Numbered from the stretch's first letter, positions 42,038 to 51,994 are shown. The stretch: 64,000 nt of DNA from Trujillonella endophytica (GCF_019799905.1 NZ_JABGCI010000004.1:62001-126000); one strand, 5' to 3'. The notes: generated from the letters alone by a model not told the origin. A program made the numbers and translations.

Positions 42038-42084
42038 GGCTGCAAGGCGGCTGCAAGGGAACTGTCAGTGGGCGCCCCTAACGT
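42038..42084 (+). promoter_or_regulatory. Direct repeat with 11-bp period and -10 element before a small ORF
   Basis: GGCTGCAAGG occurs at 42038-42047 and again at 42049-42058, an 11-bp period typical of OmpR/PhoP-family response-regulator sites. TAACGT (42079-42084) fits a -10 and no good -35 is present where the second repeat ends. This arrangement suggests an activator-dependent promoter driving the ORF at 42128. Confidence 0.4.
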
Positions 42085-42127
42085 CCTCGACATCGCCCGA
42101 TCCGAGCCCAGCCGAGGAGCTCCCGCC

Positions 42128-42277
42128 ATGCCCGTCCCGCCGCCGGCCCCCGACCGTGACCTCCTGCTGGCCGCCTCCCGCCGCGCCGCACTGCGCCGCG
42201 TCCACCGTCGGCAGTCCAGCGCCCGGATGGCCGCGATGCTCGCCGCCGCCGGCTCAGGGGCGGGCCACCGCCCCTGA
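42128..42277 (+). CDS. 49-residue Ala/Arg-rich protein, unknown function
   Basis: A short ORF with sequence features of a real gene: ATG 42128 has GAGGAG about eight bases upstream and a promoter-like region before it. The product is basic and probably helical (LLLAASRRAALRRVHRRQSSARMAAMLAAAG). It has no membrane segment or recognisable domain. Its stop and that of the convergent EthD gene both lie within a small hairpin, CCTGAG (42273-42278) with CTCAGG (42285-42290). Confidence 0.45.
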   Translation: MPVPPPAPDRDLLLAASRRAALRRVHRRQSSARMAAMLAAAGSGAGHRP

Positions 42278-42285
42278 GCGCGGCC

Positions 42286-42597
42286 TCAGGCGCCGGGCGC
42301 CTCGACGTCGTAGTGGCTCATGGTCGCGCCGCCGGTGGCGAAGTTCGGCACGTCCCCGGCCGCCGCCGCGCCCTCCGGGGACTGCATGCCGGCGGCGAAC
42401 GCCTCGGCCGACTCGAAGTCGAGCGAGGCGACCAGGTACGGCCCGGGGTCGTCGCCGAGCGCCTCGGCGTTCCCGATCTCGAAGCGGATGACGCCCGGGA
42501 TCTTCTGCGCGAGCGGTACGTGCACCTCGCGGTAGTACCGGTCGAACGCCGCCGGGTCCGTCGGGCGGCCGTACTGGACGAGCAGTCTGTGGGTCAC
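42286..42597 (-). CDS. EthD-family protein
   Basis: A 103-residue dimeric alpha+beta barrel protein. HRLLVQYGRPTDPAAFDRYYREVHVPLAQKIPGV is the EthD signature and DFESAEAFAAGMQSPEG the second half. GAGGAGG five bases before GTG 42597 decides the start. Members are linked to ether or aromatic degradation elsewhere, but many are of unknown role; nothing nearby points to such a pathway. Confidence 0.85.
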   Translation of the reverse strand: MTHRLLVQYGRPTDPAAFDRYYREVHVPLAQKIPGVIRFEIGNAEALGDDPGPYLVASLDFESAEAFAAGMQSPEGAAAAGDVPNFATGGATMSHYDVEAPGA

Positions 42598-42666
42598 GGG
42601 TCCTCCTCGCGCGATGCCCGGGACGGCCCGCCCCGGGGACGTGCGAAGCCAACCAGCGCGGCCGCT

Positions 42667-42692
42667 CCCGCGGGAAGCCCCGAGCCCGCGGG
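42667..42692 (-). terminator. Hairpin after nusB
   Basis: The 8-bp block CCCGCGGG at 42667-42674 repeats at 42685-42692 and, being self-complementary, pairs with it around a 10-base loop. It begins 18 bases past the nusB stop and closes the efp-nusB transcript before the EthD gene. Confidence 0.65.
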
Positions 42693-42710
42693 TCGGCCGG
42701 GGGCGAGGGG

Positions 42711-43115
42711 CTACGCAGGCACCTCGGCGTCGAGGATCGCGCCGAGGACGCCGTTGACGAACGACGGCGAGTCGTCGGTCGACAGGGACCGGGCGAGCTC
42801 GACGGCCTCGTCGATGACCACGGGGTCGGGCACGTCGTCGGCCCAGAGCAGCTCGAACGTCGCCATGCGCAGGATCGCGCGGTCGACGTCGGGCAGCCGG
42901 TCCAGCGACCAGCCGCGGGCGTGGGTGTCGATCAGCTCGTCGATGCGGGCGGAGTGCTCGGCGACGCCCTCGACCAGTCGCACCGTGTGCTCGGCCACCG
43001 GCGGCTGGCCCTCGGCGATGCGGTCCTGCAGCACGGCCAGCGGGTCGGAGCTGCGCAGGTCGGCCTCGTAGAGGACGTCGACGGCGCGCTTGCGGGCCTT
43101 GCTGCGGGCAGCCAT
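42711..43115 (-). CDS. nusB: Transcription antitermination factor NusB
   Basis: A 134-residue all-helical protein that binds boxA RNA with NusE in rRNA antitermination. [20 protein letters not shown], the central [17 protein letters not shown] and [30 protein letters not shown] form the standard fold. ATG 43115 is 32 bp from the efp stop, the usual efp-nusB pairing. Confidence 0.96.
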   Translation of the reverse strand: MAARSKARKRAVDVLYEADLRSSDPLAVLQDRIAEGQPPVAEHTVRLVEGVAEHSARIDELIDTHARGWSLDRLPDVDRAILRMATFELLWADDVPDPVVIDEAVELARSLSTDDSPSFVNGVLGAILDAEVPA

Positions 43116-43147
43116 GCGGGGGCGGCCGGTCCGGGTCGGGGTGCCGG

Positions 43148-43708
43148 TCAGTTCGCGCGGCCGAGGTATCGGCCGTCGCGGGTGTCGACCTTGAGCTTGT
43201 CGCCGGTGTTGACGAACAGCGGCACCTGGATCTGCGCGCCGGTCTCCAGCGTCGCCGGCTTCGTGCCACCGGTGGAGCGGTCGCCCTGCAGGCCGGGGTC
43301 GGTGTGCTGGACGACGAGCTCGAGGGTCACCGGCAGCTCGACGTACAGCGGCGTCCCGTCGTGCACGGCCACGACGGCCTCGGTGTTCTCCAGGAGGTAG
43401 TCCGCACCGCCGCCGACGGTGGCCTCCGGGACGTGGATCTGGTCGTAGGTGTCGCCGTCCATGAAGACGAAGTCGGTGCCGTCCTTGTACAGGTACGTCA
43501 TGTTGCGCTTGTCGACGTTGGCGGTCTCCACCTTGGTGCCGGCGTTGAAGGTCTTGTCGACGACCTTGCCCGAGAGCACGTTCTTCAGCGTCGTCCGCAC
43601 GAAGGCGCCGCCCTTGCCGGGCTTCACGTGCTGGAACTCCGTGACGGCCCACAGCTGGCCGTCCAGGTTCAGGACCATGCCGTTCTTGAGATCGTTGGTG
43701 GTAGCCAT
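43148..43708 (-). CDS. efp: Elongation factor P
   Basis: A 186-residue factor that relieves ribosome stalling at proline runs. Three beta-barrel domains are recognisable. The tip loop reads [13 protein letters not shown], with Lys in the modifiable position; the modification enzyme cannot be judged from here. The C-terminal [27 protein letters not shown] is canonical. ATG 43708 overlaps the pepQ stop by one base. Confidence 0.97.
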   Translation of the reverse strand: MATTNDLKNGMVLNLDGQLWAVTEFQHVKPGKGGAFVRTTLKNVLSGKVVDKTFNAGTKVETANVDKRNMTYLYKDGTDFVFMDGDTYDQIHVPEATVGGGADYLLENTEAVVAVHDGTPLYVELPVTLELVVQHTDPGLQGDRSTGGTKPATLETGAQIQVPLFVNTGDKLKVDTRDGRYLGRAN

Positions 43709-44838
43709 CAGAGGACCAGCAGTTCCTTGCTCGTGAGGGTCAACAACTCGGGCTCGTCGTCCGTGACGACCAGGGTGTCCTCGATCCGGACACCGCCGTG
43801 GCCGGGCAGGTAGACCCCCGGCTCCACGGTGACGGCCATGCCGGCGGTCAGCGTACCCGCGCCCAACGGGCCGATGCCCGGCGCCTCGTGGATCTGCAGC
43901 CCCACACCATGGCCCAGGCCGTGCGAGAAGTGCTCGGCGTGCCCGGCCGCGGCGATCACGTCCCGGGCGGCGGCGTCCACGGCGACGACGTCCGCACCGA
44001 CCGCCAGGGCGGCCCGCCCGGCCGCCTGCGCCGCGGCGACCAGCTCGTACACCTCCCGCTGCCAGTCGGAGACCTGACCGAGCACGAGGGTCCGGGTCAT
44101 GTCGGAGTGGTAGCCGTCGACGGTCGCACCGAAGTCGAGCTTGAGGAAGTCGCCCTCGCGCAGCACCGTCGAGTCGGGCCGGTGGTGCGGGATCGCGGAG
44201 TTGGCGCCGGCGGCGACGATGGTCTCGAACGACGGTCCCTCGGCGCCGAGGTGCATCATCCGGGCGTCGAGCTCCCGGCCGACCTGCAGCTCGGTGCGCC
44301 CCGGCCGCAGGGCGCCGTCCGCAGCCAGCTCGGCCAGGGCCGCGTCGGCGATGGCGCAGGCCCGGCGCAGCACCGCGACCTCGTCGTCGTCCTTGACCGC
44401 GCGCAGCTCCTCGACCGCCCGCCGGACGCTGGCCAGCTCCGGCACGGTTCCGCCGTCCGCGGCGTCGGTCACCACGCGCTCCAGCCCGGTCAGGCCGTCG
44501 ACGGTCACGACGTGGCTCTCGAAGCCGATGCGGCCGGCGCCGCCCCGCACCGCCGCCCGGGCGAGCGCGGCCACGGTGCCGCGGTCGACCACGACCTCGA
44601 GGTCGGGCACCTGTGCTGCGGCCTGGGTCGTGTAGCGGCCGTCGGTGCCGAACAGGTCGGGACGGGCCGACGAGGGCTCCGTGCACAGCAGCAGCGCCCC
44701 GTTGGAGCCGGTGAAGCCGGTCAGGTAGCGGACGTTGAGCAGGTCGGTCACGAGGACGGCGTCCAGGCCGCGCTCGGCGGCGGCCGCCCGGAGCCGCTCA
44801 CGGCGGCCCGCGGTGTCCATCCGGGGGCGTCCGCTCAC
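43708..44838 (-). CDS. pepQ: Xaa-Pro peptidase, M24 family
   Basis: A 376-residue metallopeptidase. The creatinase-like N-terminal domain ([22 protein letters not shown]) precedes the pita-bread fold. The five metal ligands are visible: two Asp in [19 protein letters not shown], His in [13 protein letters not shown], and Glu in [11 protein letters not shown] and RIEDTLVV. The position between aroQ and efp is standard in actinobacteria and Firmicutes. Aminopeptidase P versus prolidase cannot be settled from motifs. Confidence 0.93.
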   Translation of the reverse strand: MSGRPRMDTAGRRERLRAAAAERGLDAVLVTDLLNVRYLTGFTGSNGALLLCTEPSSARPDLFGTDGRYTTQAAAQVPDLEVVVDRGTVAALARAAVRGGAGRIGFESHVVTVDGLTGLERVVTDAADGGTVPELASVRRAVEELRAVKDDDEVAVLRRACAIADAALAELAADGALRPGRTELQVGRELDARMMHLGAEGPSFETIVAAGANSAIPHHRPDSTVLREGDFLKLDFGATVDGYHSDMTRTLVLGQVSDWQREVYELVAAAQAAGRAALAVGADVVAVDAAARDVIAAAGHAEHFSHGLGHGVGLQIHEAPGIGPLGAGTLTAGMAVTVEPGVYLPGHGGVRIEDTLVVTDDEPELLTLTSKELLVL

Positions 44839-44863
44839 GACGTCCTCCGTCCGGCTCCGCGCC

Positions 44864-45298
44864 TCACCGCGCGTCCCGGGCGGCCAGCCAGCGCAGCGCC
44901 AGCACGTACCCGTCGATGCCGAGCCCGGCGATGACGCCCGACGCGACGGGCGAGACGTAGGAGTGGCGGCGGAACTCCTCGCGGGCGTGCACGTTGCTGA
45001 TGTGCACCTCCACCACCGGCGCGGTCGCCGCGGCCAGCGCGTCGCGCAGCACCACCGAGGTGTGCGTCCAGCCGCCGGGGTTGACCACGATCGGGTCGCC
45101 GGCGTCGGTGGCCGCGTGCACCCAGCGCAGGAGCTCGCCCTCGTCGTCGGTCTGCCGCACCTGCACGTGCAGACCGAGCTGCGCGGCGGCGGCCTCGATC
45201 AGCTCGACGAGCTGTGCGTGCGTCGTCGTCCCGTAGACCTCCGGCTGCCGCGTGCCCAGCCGGCCGAGGTTGGCACCGTTCAGCACCTGGATGGTCAC
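44864..45298 (-). CDS. aroQ: 3-dehydroquinate dehydratase, type II
   Basis: A 144-residue dodecameric enzyme of the shikimate pathway. [19 protein letters not shown] holds the catalytic Arg and Tyr, [16 protein letters not shown] and [25 protein letters not shown] the rest of the active site. It follows aroB by 19 bp. Confidence 0.96.
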   Translation of the reverse strand: MTIQVLNGANLGRLGTRQPEVYGTTTHAQLVELIEAAAAQLGLHVQVRQTDDEGELLRWVHAATDAGDPIVVNPGGWTHTSVVLRDALAAATAPVVEVHISNVHAREEFRRHSYVSPVASGVIAGLGIDGYVLALRWLAARDAR

Positions 45299-45317
45299 GC
45301 GGTCTCCGTTCGGGTTC

Positions 45318-46367
45318 TCATGCGGCGACGGCGGCCCAGGCCGCGTCGAGCCACGCCTGGTCGGGGTCGGTCAGGATCCGCGGGTTGCCCATGCCGTCGA
45401 GGACGACGAAGCGCAGCGACGCCCCGCGGGCCTTCTTGTCGATGCGCATGACGCCCTGGATCGTCGCCCAGTCCCCGGCGTAGCGGGTGGGCAGGCCCAT
45501 GGCCTCGACGAGCGACCGGTGCCGGTCGACCTCGGCCCGCGTGAGCAGCCCCGCCTGGCCGCCGAGCTCGGCGGCGAAGACGAGCCCGACCGCCACCGCC
45601 TCGCCGTGCCGCCAGCCGAAGTCCTCCACCCGCTCGATGGCGTGGGCGAGCGTGTGCCCGTAGTTGAGGAACTCGCGGCGGCCGGTGTCGAAGAGGTCCT
45701 CGCCCACCGCGTCGGCCTTGACCTGGACGGCGCGCTCGATGAGCTCGGCGGTGTCACGCCGGCCCGTGGGGTCGGCCTCGAGGAGCTCCAGGACCCGCCC
45801 GTCGGCGATGAACCCGCACTTCACGACCTCGGCGAGGCCGGAGCGGAACTCCGCCTCCGGCAGCCCGGCGAGGACGTCGGTGTCGGCCAGCACCCCGGCG
45901 GGCGGGTGGAACGCGCCGACCAGGTTCTTGCCGGCGCCGGTGTTGATCCCGGTCTTGCCGCCGACGGCGGCGTCGACCATGCCGAGCAGGCTGGTGGGCA
46001 GGTGGACGACGCGCACGCCGCGGGTCCAGGTGGCGGCCAGGAAGCCGGCCAGGTCGGTCACCGCTCCCCCGCCGACGCCGACGACGGCGTCCGAGCGGGT
46101 CAGCCCGAGCCGGCCGAACTCCTCCCACGCGCCGGCGGCGACCTCCGCGGTCTTGGCGGCCTCGCCGTCCGGCACGACGACGGCCTCGGCGGCCACCCCG
46201 GCGGTCTGCAGCGTCTCCACCGCGGCGCCGGCGAGCGCGGCGAGCGGCGGGGCGTGCACCACAACGGCGCGCGGGGAGCCGGCCAGCACGAGCGCCAGCT
46301 CGGTCTGCGCGCCCGGCCCGATGACGACCTCGTAGGGCCTGTCACCCGGCACGGTCACGCGCCTCAC
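45318..46367 (-). CDS. aroB: 3-dehydroquinate synthase
   Basis: A 349-residue NAD- and metal-dependent cyclase. [52 protein letters not shown] and the zinc-ligand segment [27 protein letters not shown] are canonical. Its start overlaps the aroK stop by 4 bp. Confidence 0.97.
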   Translation of the reverse strand: MRRVTVPGDRPYEVVIGPGAQTELALVLAGSPRAVVVHAPPLAALAGAAVETLQTAGVAAEAVVVPDGEAAKTAEVAAGAWEEFGRLGLTRSDAVVGVGGGAVTDLAGFLAATWTRGVRVVHLPTSLLGMVDAAVGGKTGINTGAGKNLVGAFHPPAGVLADTDVLAGLPEAEFRSGLAEVVKCGFIADGRVLELLEADPTGRRDTAELIERAVQVKADAVGEDLFDTGRREFLNYGHTLAHAIERVEDFGWRHGEAVAVGLVFAAELGGQAGLLTRAEVDRHRSLVEAMGLPTRYAGDWATIQGVMRIDKKARGASLRFVVLDGMGNPRILTDPDQAWLDAAWAAVAA

Positions 46368-46933
46368 GGCCGGCCCCCGGTGGGCCGGCCCGCCGACGTG
46401 GGCAGCGCGGCGAGCACATCGGCGAGGACGTCGCCCGAGGCCCGGCTGCCGGTGTGCACGACCGCGGTGGCGACCTCGGCGTAGAGCGGGGCGCGGGCCT
46501 CCAGCATGGTGCGCAGCATCGCCCGCGGGTTGACGGCCAGCAGCGGACGGTCGCGGTTGAAGCCGGCGCGCTTCGCGGCGGAGGCGAGGTCGACGTCCAG
46601 CCAGACCACGGCTCCCCCGCGGCGGCCGTACGCGACCAGGAGGGCCCGGGTGGCGTCGGACAGGACCGCCCCGCCACCCAGGGCGAGGACGCCGTCGTGC
46701 TCGGCCAGTGCCGTGGCCACGGCCGCCTCCTCCAGCTCGCGGAAGTGCTCCTCGCCGCGGTCGACGAAGAGGTCGGCGACGCGGCAGCCGGTGCTCGCCT
46801 CGACGTCGGCGTCGGTGTCGCGGAACGCCACGCCCAGCGCCGTCGCGGCCGCCCGCCCGAGCGTCGTCTTTCCCGAGGTGGGCGGCCCGACGAGGACCAG
46901 GACGGGGCCCGTCCCCGCAGCGGGGCCGGTCAC
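46364..46933 (-). CDS. aroK: Shikimate kinase
   Basis: A 189-residue kinase. [18 protein letters not shown] is the P-loop, [12 protein letters not shown] and [12 protein letters not shown] the shikimate site, [11 protein letters not shown] the second glycine-rich strand and NRDRPLL the lid. GTG 46933 overlaps the aroC stop in GTGA; the longer frame running on through aroC is not used. Confidence 0.96.
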   Translation of the reverse strand: MTGPAAGTGPVLVLVGPPTSGKTTLGRAAATALGVAFRDTDADVEASTGCRVADLFVDRGEEHFRELEEAAVATALAEHDGVLALGGGAVLSDATRALLVAYGRRGGAVVWLDVDLASAAKRAGFNRDRPLLAVNPRAMLRTMLEARAPLYAEVATAVVHTGSRASGDVLADVLAALPTSAGRPTGGRP

Positions 46934-48108
46934 CGGTACGGCAGGGCGTCGAGGTAGGCCCGGGCGTTGCGGCGGGTCTCGGTGACCGAGTCGCCGCCGA
47001 ACTTCTCCAGCGCGGCGTCGGCCAGCACGAGGGCGACCATCGCCTCCATCACGACCGAGCCGCGGGGCACCGCGCAGGCGTCGCTGCGCTGGTTGATCGC
47101 GACGGCGGCGTCCCCGGTGGCGACGTCGACGGTGGCCAGGGCCCGGGGCACGGTGGAGATCGGCTTCATCGCCGCGCGCACCCGCAGGACGTCGCCGTTG
47201 GTCATGCCGCCCTCGATGCCGCCGGCGCGGTCGGACAGCCGCTGGATGCGGCCGTCGGAGAGCACGATCTCGTCGTGGGCCACCGAGCCGCGGCGGCGCG
47301 CGGTCTCCAGCCCGTCCCCGACCTCGACGGCCTTGACCGACTGCACGCCCATGAGGGCACCGGCCAGCCGCGAGTCCAGCCGGCGGTCCCAGTGCACGTG
47401 GCTGCCCAGGCCCGGCGGCAGGCCGTGCACCACGACCTCGATGACCCCGCCGAGCGTGTCGCCGTTCTTGCGGACGTCGTCGATCTCGGCGGTCATCGCG
47501 GCGCTCGTGGCGGGGTCGGCGCAGCGCACCGGGTCCTCGTCGATGCGGGGGTTGTCGCCGGGCCCGGGCAGGAGGCCGTCGGGGGCGACGACCGGGCCGA
47601 TGGCGACGACGTGGCTGACCACCTCGACGTCCAGGGTCTGGCGCAGGAACGCCTTGGCGATGGCGCCGAGCGCGACCCGCGCCGCGGTCTCCCGCGCGCT
47701 GGCCCGCTCGAGCACCGGCCGGGCGTCGTCGAAGCCGTACTTCTGCATGCCCGGCAGGTCGGCGTGGCCGGGCCGGGGCCGGGTGAGCGGCGCGTTGCGC
47801 GCCTGCCCGGCGAGGACCTCCGCGTCGACGGGGTCGGCGGCCATGACGGTCTGCCACTTCGGCCACTCGGTGTTGCCCACCTGGACGGCGATGGGCCCGC
47901 CCTGGGTGCGCCCGTGCCGGACGCCGCCGGTGAGGCTGACCTCGTCCTGCTCGAAGGACATCCGGGCGCCGCGGCCGTGGCCCAGGCGCCGCCGGGCGAG
48001 GTCGAGGTCGAGGTCGGAGGTCTGCACGGCGACGCCGGCGGGCAGCCCCTCGAGGATGGCGGTGAGCTGAGGGCCGTGCGACTCACCGGCGGTCAGCCAG
48101 CGCAACAT
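46930..48108 (-). CDS. aroC: Chorismate synthase
   Basis: A 392-residue FMN-dependent enzyme that completes chorismate. [69 protein letters not shown] and [20 protein letters not shown] are family signatures. ATG 48108 is 31 bp from the prepilin peptidase stop. aroC-aroK-aroB-aroQ form a coupled block. Confidence 0.97.
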   Translation of the reverse strand: MLRWLTAGESHGPQLTAILEGLPAGVAVQTSDLDLDLARRRLGHGRGARMSFEQDEVSLTGGVRHGRTQGGPIAVQVGNTEWPKWQTVMAADPVDAEVLAGQARNAPLTRPRPGHADLPGMQKYGFDDARPVLERASARETAARVALGAIAKAFLRQTLDVEVVSHVVAIGPVVAPDGLLPGPGDNPRIDEDPVRCADPATSAAMTAEIDDVRKNGDTLGGVIEVVVHGLPPGLGSHVHWDRRLDSRLAGALMGVQSVKAVEVGDGLETARRRGSVAHDEIVLSDGRIQRLSDRAGGIEGGMTNGDVLRVRAAMKPISTVPRALATVDVATGDAAVAINQRSDACAVPRGSVVMEAMVALVLADAALEKFGGDSVTETRRNARAYLDALPYR

Positions 48109-48139
48109 GCCCCGGAGTCTAGTGAGGACGCCCGGGTGG

Positions 48140-48805
48140 TCAGCCGAGGGAGGCGGACCCACCGAGGGCCAGCGCGAGGGCGGCGCCCACCAGCAGCGGC
48201 GGGCCGAACGGGACGGCGGTGCGCCAGCCGGCCCGGCGCGTGGCGACGAGCAGCAGCGACACCACCGCACCGGTCAGCAGCCCCAGGAACACCCCCGCCA
48301 GCAGCACGCCCCACCCGGCCCAGCCGAGCAGCAGCCCGATGAGGCCGAGCAGCTTCACGTCGCCGAAGCCCAGCCCCTCCGGCGAGGCCACCCGCGCCGC
48401 GACGGCCAGCGCGAACGCGACGGCGCAGGCCAGGACCGCGCGGACCAGCGCCGGCCAGCTCCCGGTGGCCCAGGCGTCGACCACCAGTGCCGTGGCGCAG
48501 GCGACGACGGCCGGCAGCAGCACCCGGTCGGGCAGCCGGTGCACCGCCAGGTCGACGGCCGCGAGCACCACGCCGGCTCCGGCGGCCCAGCACAGGGCCA
48601 CCGCCGCGGGCCGGACACCGGTGAGCTGCAGGGCACCGGCCACCAGGAGGCCGAGGAGCACGGTGGTGACCAGCACGCGGAGCGGTCGCGGCGACGCGTC
48701 CTCGTCCCCCTGCGCCAGCCGGACGCTGCGCCGGGCCAGCCAGGGACCGACCGTCAGCGCGCAGACCCCGGCGACGGCGGCCACGGCGAGGGGACCGAGG
48801 TGCAC
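48140..48805 (-). CDS. A24-family prepilin peptidase, short form
   Basis: A 221-residue membrane protease with about seven hydrophobic segments. The two catalytic Asp are visible in [15 protein letters not shown] and [13 protein letters not shown]. It lacks the N-terminal Cys-rich methylase domain of full PilD. Such short forms process Tad/Flp or competence pilins. No pilin, ATPase or secretin genes lie in this window, so it is an orphan lodged between aroE and aroC. This placement recurs in actinobacteria. Confidence 0.85.
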   Translation of the reverse strand: MHLGPLAVAAVAGVCALTVGPWLARRSVRLAQGDEDASPRPLRVLVTTVLLGLLVAGALQLTGVRPAAVALCWAAGAGVVLAAVDLAVHRLPDRVLLPAVVACATALVVDAWATGSWPALVRAVLACAVAFALAVAARVASPEGLGFGDVKLLGLIGLLLGWAGWGVLLAGVFLGLLTGAVVSLLLVATRRAGWRTAVPFGPPLLVGAALALALGGSASLG

Positions 48806-48831
48806 GCCGGCCGTCCCGAGGCCGCTGCCGC

Positions 48832-49653
48832 TCAGGAGCCCGCCGCCGGCCGCGCCTCCAGCGCCCGGCGCATCTCCTCGATCGGGGCCGGGTGCCCGGT
48901 CATCAGCTCGACCTGGGCGGTGGCCTGCCAGAACAGCACCTCGAGGCCGCTGATCACCTCACCCCCGGCGGCGCTGACCGCTGCGGCCAGCGGGGTGGGC
49001 CAGGGGGCGTAGAGCACGTCGAGCACGGTCTGGCCGGCCCGCCAGCCGAGGTCGAGCAGCGAGGGCTGCCCGTCGATCGGCACGGTGCTGACCACCACCG
49101 GGGCGGTCACGGTCGCGCCGGCCAGCCGGTGCACCGTCGACGCCACGCCGAGGGTGTCGAGCACCCGCGTCACCTCGCCGGCCCGGGCCGGCTCCCGGAC
49201 GACGACGTCCACGTGCTCCGCGCCCAGCGAGGCCAGCGCCACCGCGGCCGCGACCGCCGTCCCGCCGGCGCCCAGGACCGCCGCGTGCGGCACCCGCTCG
49301 GGAGTCTCCGGACCCAGGCCGAGCTGCAGCGCCGTACCCACCCCGCCGACGTCGGTGTTCTCCGCCCGCCAGCCGCCGTCGCCGGTGCGCACCAGGGTGT
49401 TGGCGGCGCCGAGCAGCCCGGGCAGCCGGTCGACGACGTCGGCGGCCCGGACGGCGGCCTGCTTGCAGGGCATCGTGACCGAGAAGCCCCGCCACTCCGG
49501 GCCGAGGCCGGCGATGAGGTCCGGCAGCTGATCGGCGCCGACGTCGAGGGCGTCGTAGGTCCAGTCGTCGAGCCCCAGCGCGGCGTAGGCCGCCCGGTGA
49601 AGCAGCGGGGAGAGCGAGTGCGTCACCGGTCGGCCGAGGACGGCCGCCCGCAT
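48832..49653 (-). CDS. aroE: Shikimate dehydrogenase
   Basis: A 273-residue NADP enzyme. GRPVTHSLSPLLHRAAYAALGL holds the shikimate Ser pair, GFSVTMPCKQAAV the catalytic Lys, ENTDVGGV the Asn/Asp and VLGAGGTAVAAAVALASLGA the cofactor motif. ATG 49653 overlaps the mltG stop by one base. With aroC, K, B and Q only early and EPSP steps are missing from this cluster. Confidence 0.95.
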   Translation of the reverse strand: MRAAVLGRPVTHSLSPLLHRAAYAALGLDDWTYDALDVGADQLPDLIAGLGPEWRGFSVTMPCKQAAVRAADVVDRLPGLLGAANTLVRTGDGGWRAENTDVGGVGTALQLGLGPETPERVPHAAVLGAGGTAVAAAVALASLGAEHVDVVVREPARAGEVTRVLDTLGVASTVHRLAGATVTAPVVVSTVPIDGQPSLLDLGWRAGQTVLDVLYAPWPTPLAAAVSAAGGEVISGLEVLFWQATAQVELMTGHPAPIEEMRRALEARPAAGS

Positions 49654-51329
49654 CAGTTGGGGTTGTCCCGCAGCCACTGCCGGAACAGCGCCACGTTCGC
49701 GGCGTGCTCGGCGTCGGTCACCGCGAACCGCGTCTCGCCGGTGTCGGGGTTGACGGTGACGAAGTAGATCCACGGCCCGGGCGTCGGGCTGAGCACGGCG
49801 TTGATCGCGTCCTCGCCGGGGTTGCCGATCGCGCCGGGCGGCAGGCCGGCGGCGTAGTAGGTGTTGTACGGCGAGGGGTTGGCGCGGTCCTCGGCCGTGG
49901 TGGTGACGCCGTCCTTGCCGCTGGCGTAGTTGACCGTGCTGTCCAGCTGCAGCCGCATGCCATCGGCCAGCCGGTTCTCCAGCACCTGGGCGACCATGCC
50001 CATGTCCGCGGGGAGGGCGGCCTCGGCCTGCACGAGGCTGGCCTTGGTGAGCACGGTCAGCCGGTCGGCCTCGGCCACGCCGAGGGAGTCCAGCGTCTGC
50101 ACGGTGCGGGCCACCATCTGCTGCAGCATCTGCGCGGGCGTCGTCTCCGGCTCGAAGTCGTAGGTGGCCGGGAACAGCCAGCCCTCCAGCAGGCCGTTCG
50201 CGTACGGCGGCAGCCCCAGGGCCCCCGGGTCCGCGGCCACGGCGGTCAGCTCCTCGATCGGCGTCTCGGTCTCCTGTGCCAGCCGCTCGAGGACGCGCTG
50301 CACGGTGAAGCCCTCGGGGATGGTGACGCGGGAGAACAGCCGGGTGGCCGGGTCGAGCAGCAGGTCGAGGGCGGCCGCGCCGCTCATCTGCTGGCGCATG
50401 CCGTAGACGCCGGGCTGGATGCCCATGGCGGCCGGCACGCCCTCGGCGGCGTCGACGAACGGCCCGACGGAGGCGATGACGTCGGCGTCGGCGAGCGTGC
50501 GCCCGATGTCGCTGAGCGTGTCGCCCTCGGCGACGCGCACCTGCACGCTGCCGCTGCCCTGGCCGGTGAAGTCCTCGTCGGCGGGGTTGATCAGCCCGAG
50601 GAGGGCCTTCCCGCCGAAGACGATCCCCGCCACCAGCCCGGCGAGGACGACCAGGGACAGGACGACGGCGACCGGACGACGACGTCGGGGGCGGGTGTCG
50701 GCGTGCTCGTCGTGGGCGTCATGGGCGTCGTGGTCGTCGTGGTCGTCGTGCTCCGCGGCACGGCGGGCCCGGCGACCGCGGCGGGGACCCCCGTCGTCGA
50801 CGATGACCTCGAGCCCGCCGGTGTAGTCGTCGTCGTGCGGCTCGGTGCCGGCGTCCCGGGGAGCCTCGTGCAGCGGCGCGGCGGCGCGCTCGTCGCCGGC
50901 CGGCGGGGGCGGGCCGACGACGGGCTGCGCGACCGTGGCCTCGTCGTCGGCCGAGGCGTCGGGGCGGCCCTGCAGCCGCGACCAGGTGCCCTGGGGGCGC
51001 GGGGGAAGCGGGGCACCGGGGGCGGGAGGCGGCGGCGGCGGAGCCGGCGTGTCGCCCAGGCCCGGCATGCGGCCGGTCGGTTCCTCCTCGCCGGACCCGG
51101 CGTGGCGGGCGTAGTCCGCGATCGGGAAGTCGGGGGCGATCTCGCGGTCGATGACACCGGCCCGCCGGCGCGGCGGGGTGGGCGGCGCCGGGGAGATCGA
51201 CGTCGCCGGGGACGGACGTTCGGGAGCCTGCTGCCGCGGCAGCCCGGCGGCCCAGTCGCTCAGCGACTGCCCGCCGCTGCCGGGCTCGGGCTGCCGACCC
51301 CGCCCACCGGGCGGGGTCGGGAAGCTCAC
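49653..51329 (-). CDS. mltG: Endolytic transglycosylase MltG
   Basis: A 558-residue membrane-anchored lytic transglycosylase that cleaves nascent glycan strands. Residues 1 to about 215 are a disordered cytoplasmic region: Pro-rich, then an Asp/His-rich run at about 191-210 (HDDHDDHDAHDAHDEHAD), then RPRRRRP. One helix follows at about 219-241. Outside, a LysM-like segment (VQVRVAEGDTLSDIGRTLADADV) precedes the YceG domain with catalytic Glu436 in ASLVQAEAAL. The cytoplasmic part is far longer than in E. coli MltG. GTG 51329 overlaps the ruvX stop. Confidence 0.93.
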   Translation of the reverse strand: MSFPTPPGGRGRQPEPGSGGQSLSDWAAGLPRQQAPERPSPATSISPAPPTPPRRRAGVIDREIAPDFPIADYARHAGSGEEEPTGRMPGLGDTPAPPPPPPAPGAPLPPRPQGTWSRLQGRPDASADDEATVAQPVVGPPPPAGDERAAAPLHEAPRDAGTEPHDDDYTGGLEVIVDDGGPRRGRRARRAAEHDDHDDHDAHDAHDEHADTRPRRRRPVAVVLSLVVLAGLVAGIVFGGKALLGLINPADEDFTGQGSGSVQVRVAEGDTLSDIGRTLADADVIASVGPFVDAAEGVPAAMGIQPGVYGMRQQMSGAAALDLLLDPATRLFSRVTIPEGFTVQRVLERLAQETETPIEELTAVAADPGALGLPPYANGLLEGWLFPATYDFEPETTPAQMLQQMVARTVQTLDSLGVAEADRLTVLTKASLVQAEAALPADMGMVAQVLENRLADGMRLQLDSTVNYASGKDGVTTTAEDRANPSPYNTYYAAGLPPGAIGNPGEDAINAVLSPTPGPWIYFVTVNPDTGETRFAVTDAEHAANVALFRQWLRDNPN

Positions 51330-51988
51330 GAGCGCCCCCGCTGGGCATCGAGATAGGTCTGGAGGATGACCACCGCGGCGGCCTGGTCGATGACGGGGCG
51401 CTGCTGGCGGCTGTCGAGCCCGCTCGCCCGGAGGGAACCGGCTGCAGTCACGGTGGAGAGCCTTTCGTCGACGAGGTGCACCGGGATGTCCCCGATGCGT
51501 CCGGCCAGGTTCCGAGAGTAGGCACGTGCCTCACGCGCCGAGGCGCCCGACGCCCCCGACAGGTGTCGCGGCTCCCCCACGATCACCTCTGTCACCTCGT
51601 GTTCCACGACGAGGGCCGCGATCCGGTCCAGATCCGACTCGTCCCGTGCGCGCTGCACGGTCTCCAGCGGGCTGGCGAGCGTGCCGGTCGGGTCCGACAG
51701 CGCGACACCGACGCGCACGGTGCCGACGTCCAGGCCGAGCCGGCGGCCCTCCCGGGAGCGGCGCGGCGGCAGCGGCAGCCCGGCCCGCATGCCGGAGAGG
51801 TCGATCTCCGTCGTCTCGTTGCGCACCGGCGGGAAACCCGCCCCGCGGAGGTCGATCTCCGTGGTGGCGTGGTGCACCGGCTGCTCCCGCGTCGGCGGCT
51901 TCGGGCGCGCCGGCGGCACGGCGGGGCGCTGCACGCGCCGCTCGCCGACCGGGCCGGTCTCCTCGGGGTCCCAGCGCTGCTCGGGCAT
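51326..51988 (-). CDS. ruvX: YqgF/RuvX-type putative pre-16S rRNA nuclease with long N-terminal extension
   Basis: A 220-residue protein; the RNase H-like core starts near residue 82 (RRLGLDVGTVRVGVALSD, active Asp87), with EVTEVIVGEPRHLSG and the last acidic site in VHLVDERLSTVTA and VIDQAAAVVILQTYLD. The family is thought to trim the 16S rRNA 5' end or resolve junctions. About 80 extra N-terminal residues are Pro-rich and contain the octad TTEIDL(R/S)G twice, at 42-49 and 59-66. It lies 6 bp from alaS and overlaps mltG, the usual order. Confidence 0.92.
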   Translation of the reverse strand: MPEQRWDPEETGPVGERRVQRPAVPPARPKPPTREQPVHHATTEIDLRGAGFPPVRNETTEIDLSGMRAGLPLPPRRSREGRRLGLDVGTVRVGVALSDPTGTLASPLETVQRARDESDLDRIAALVVEHEVTEVIVGEPRHLSGASGASAREARAYSRNLAGRIGDIPVHLVDERLSTVTAAGSLRASGLDSRQQRPVIDQAAAVVILQTYLDAQRGRS

Positions 51989-51994
51989 CTCAGC

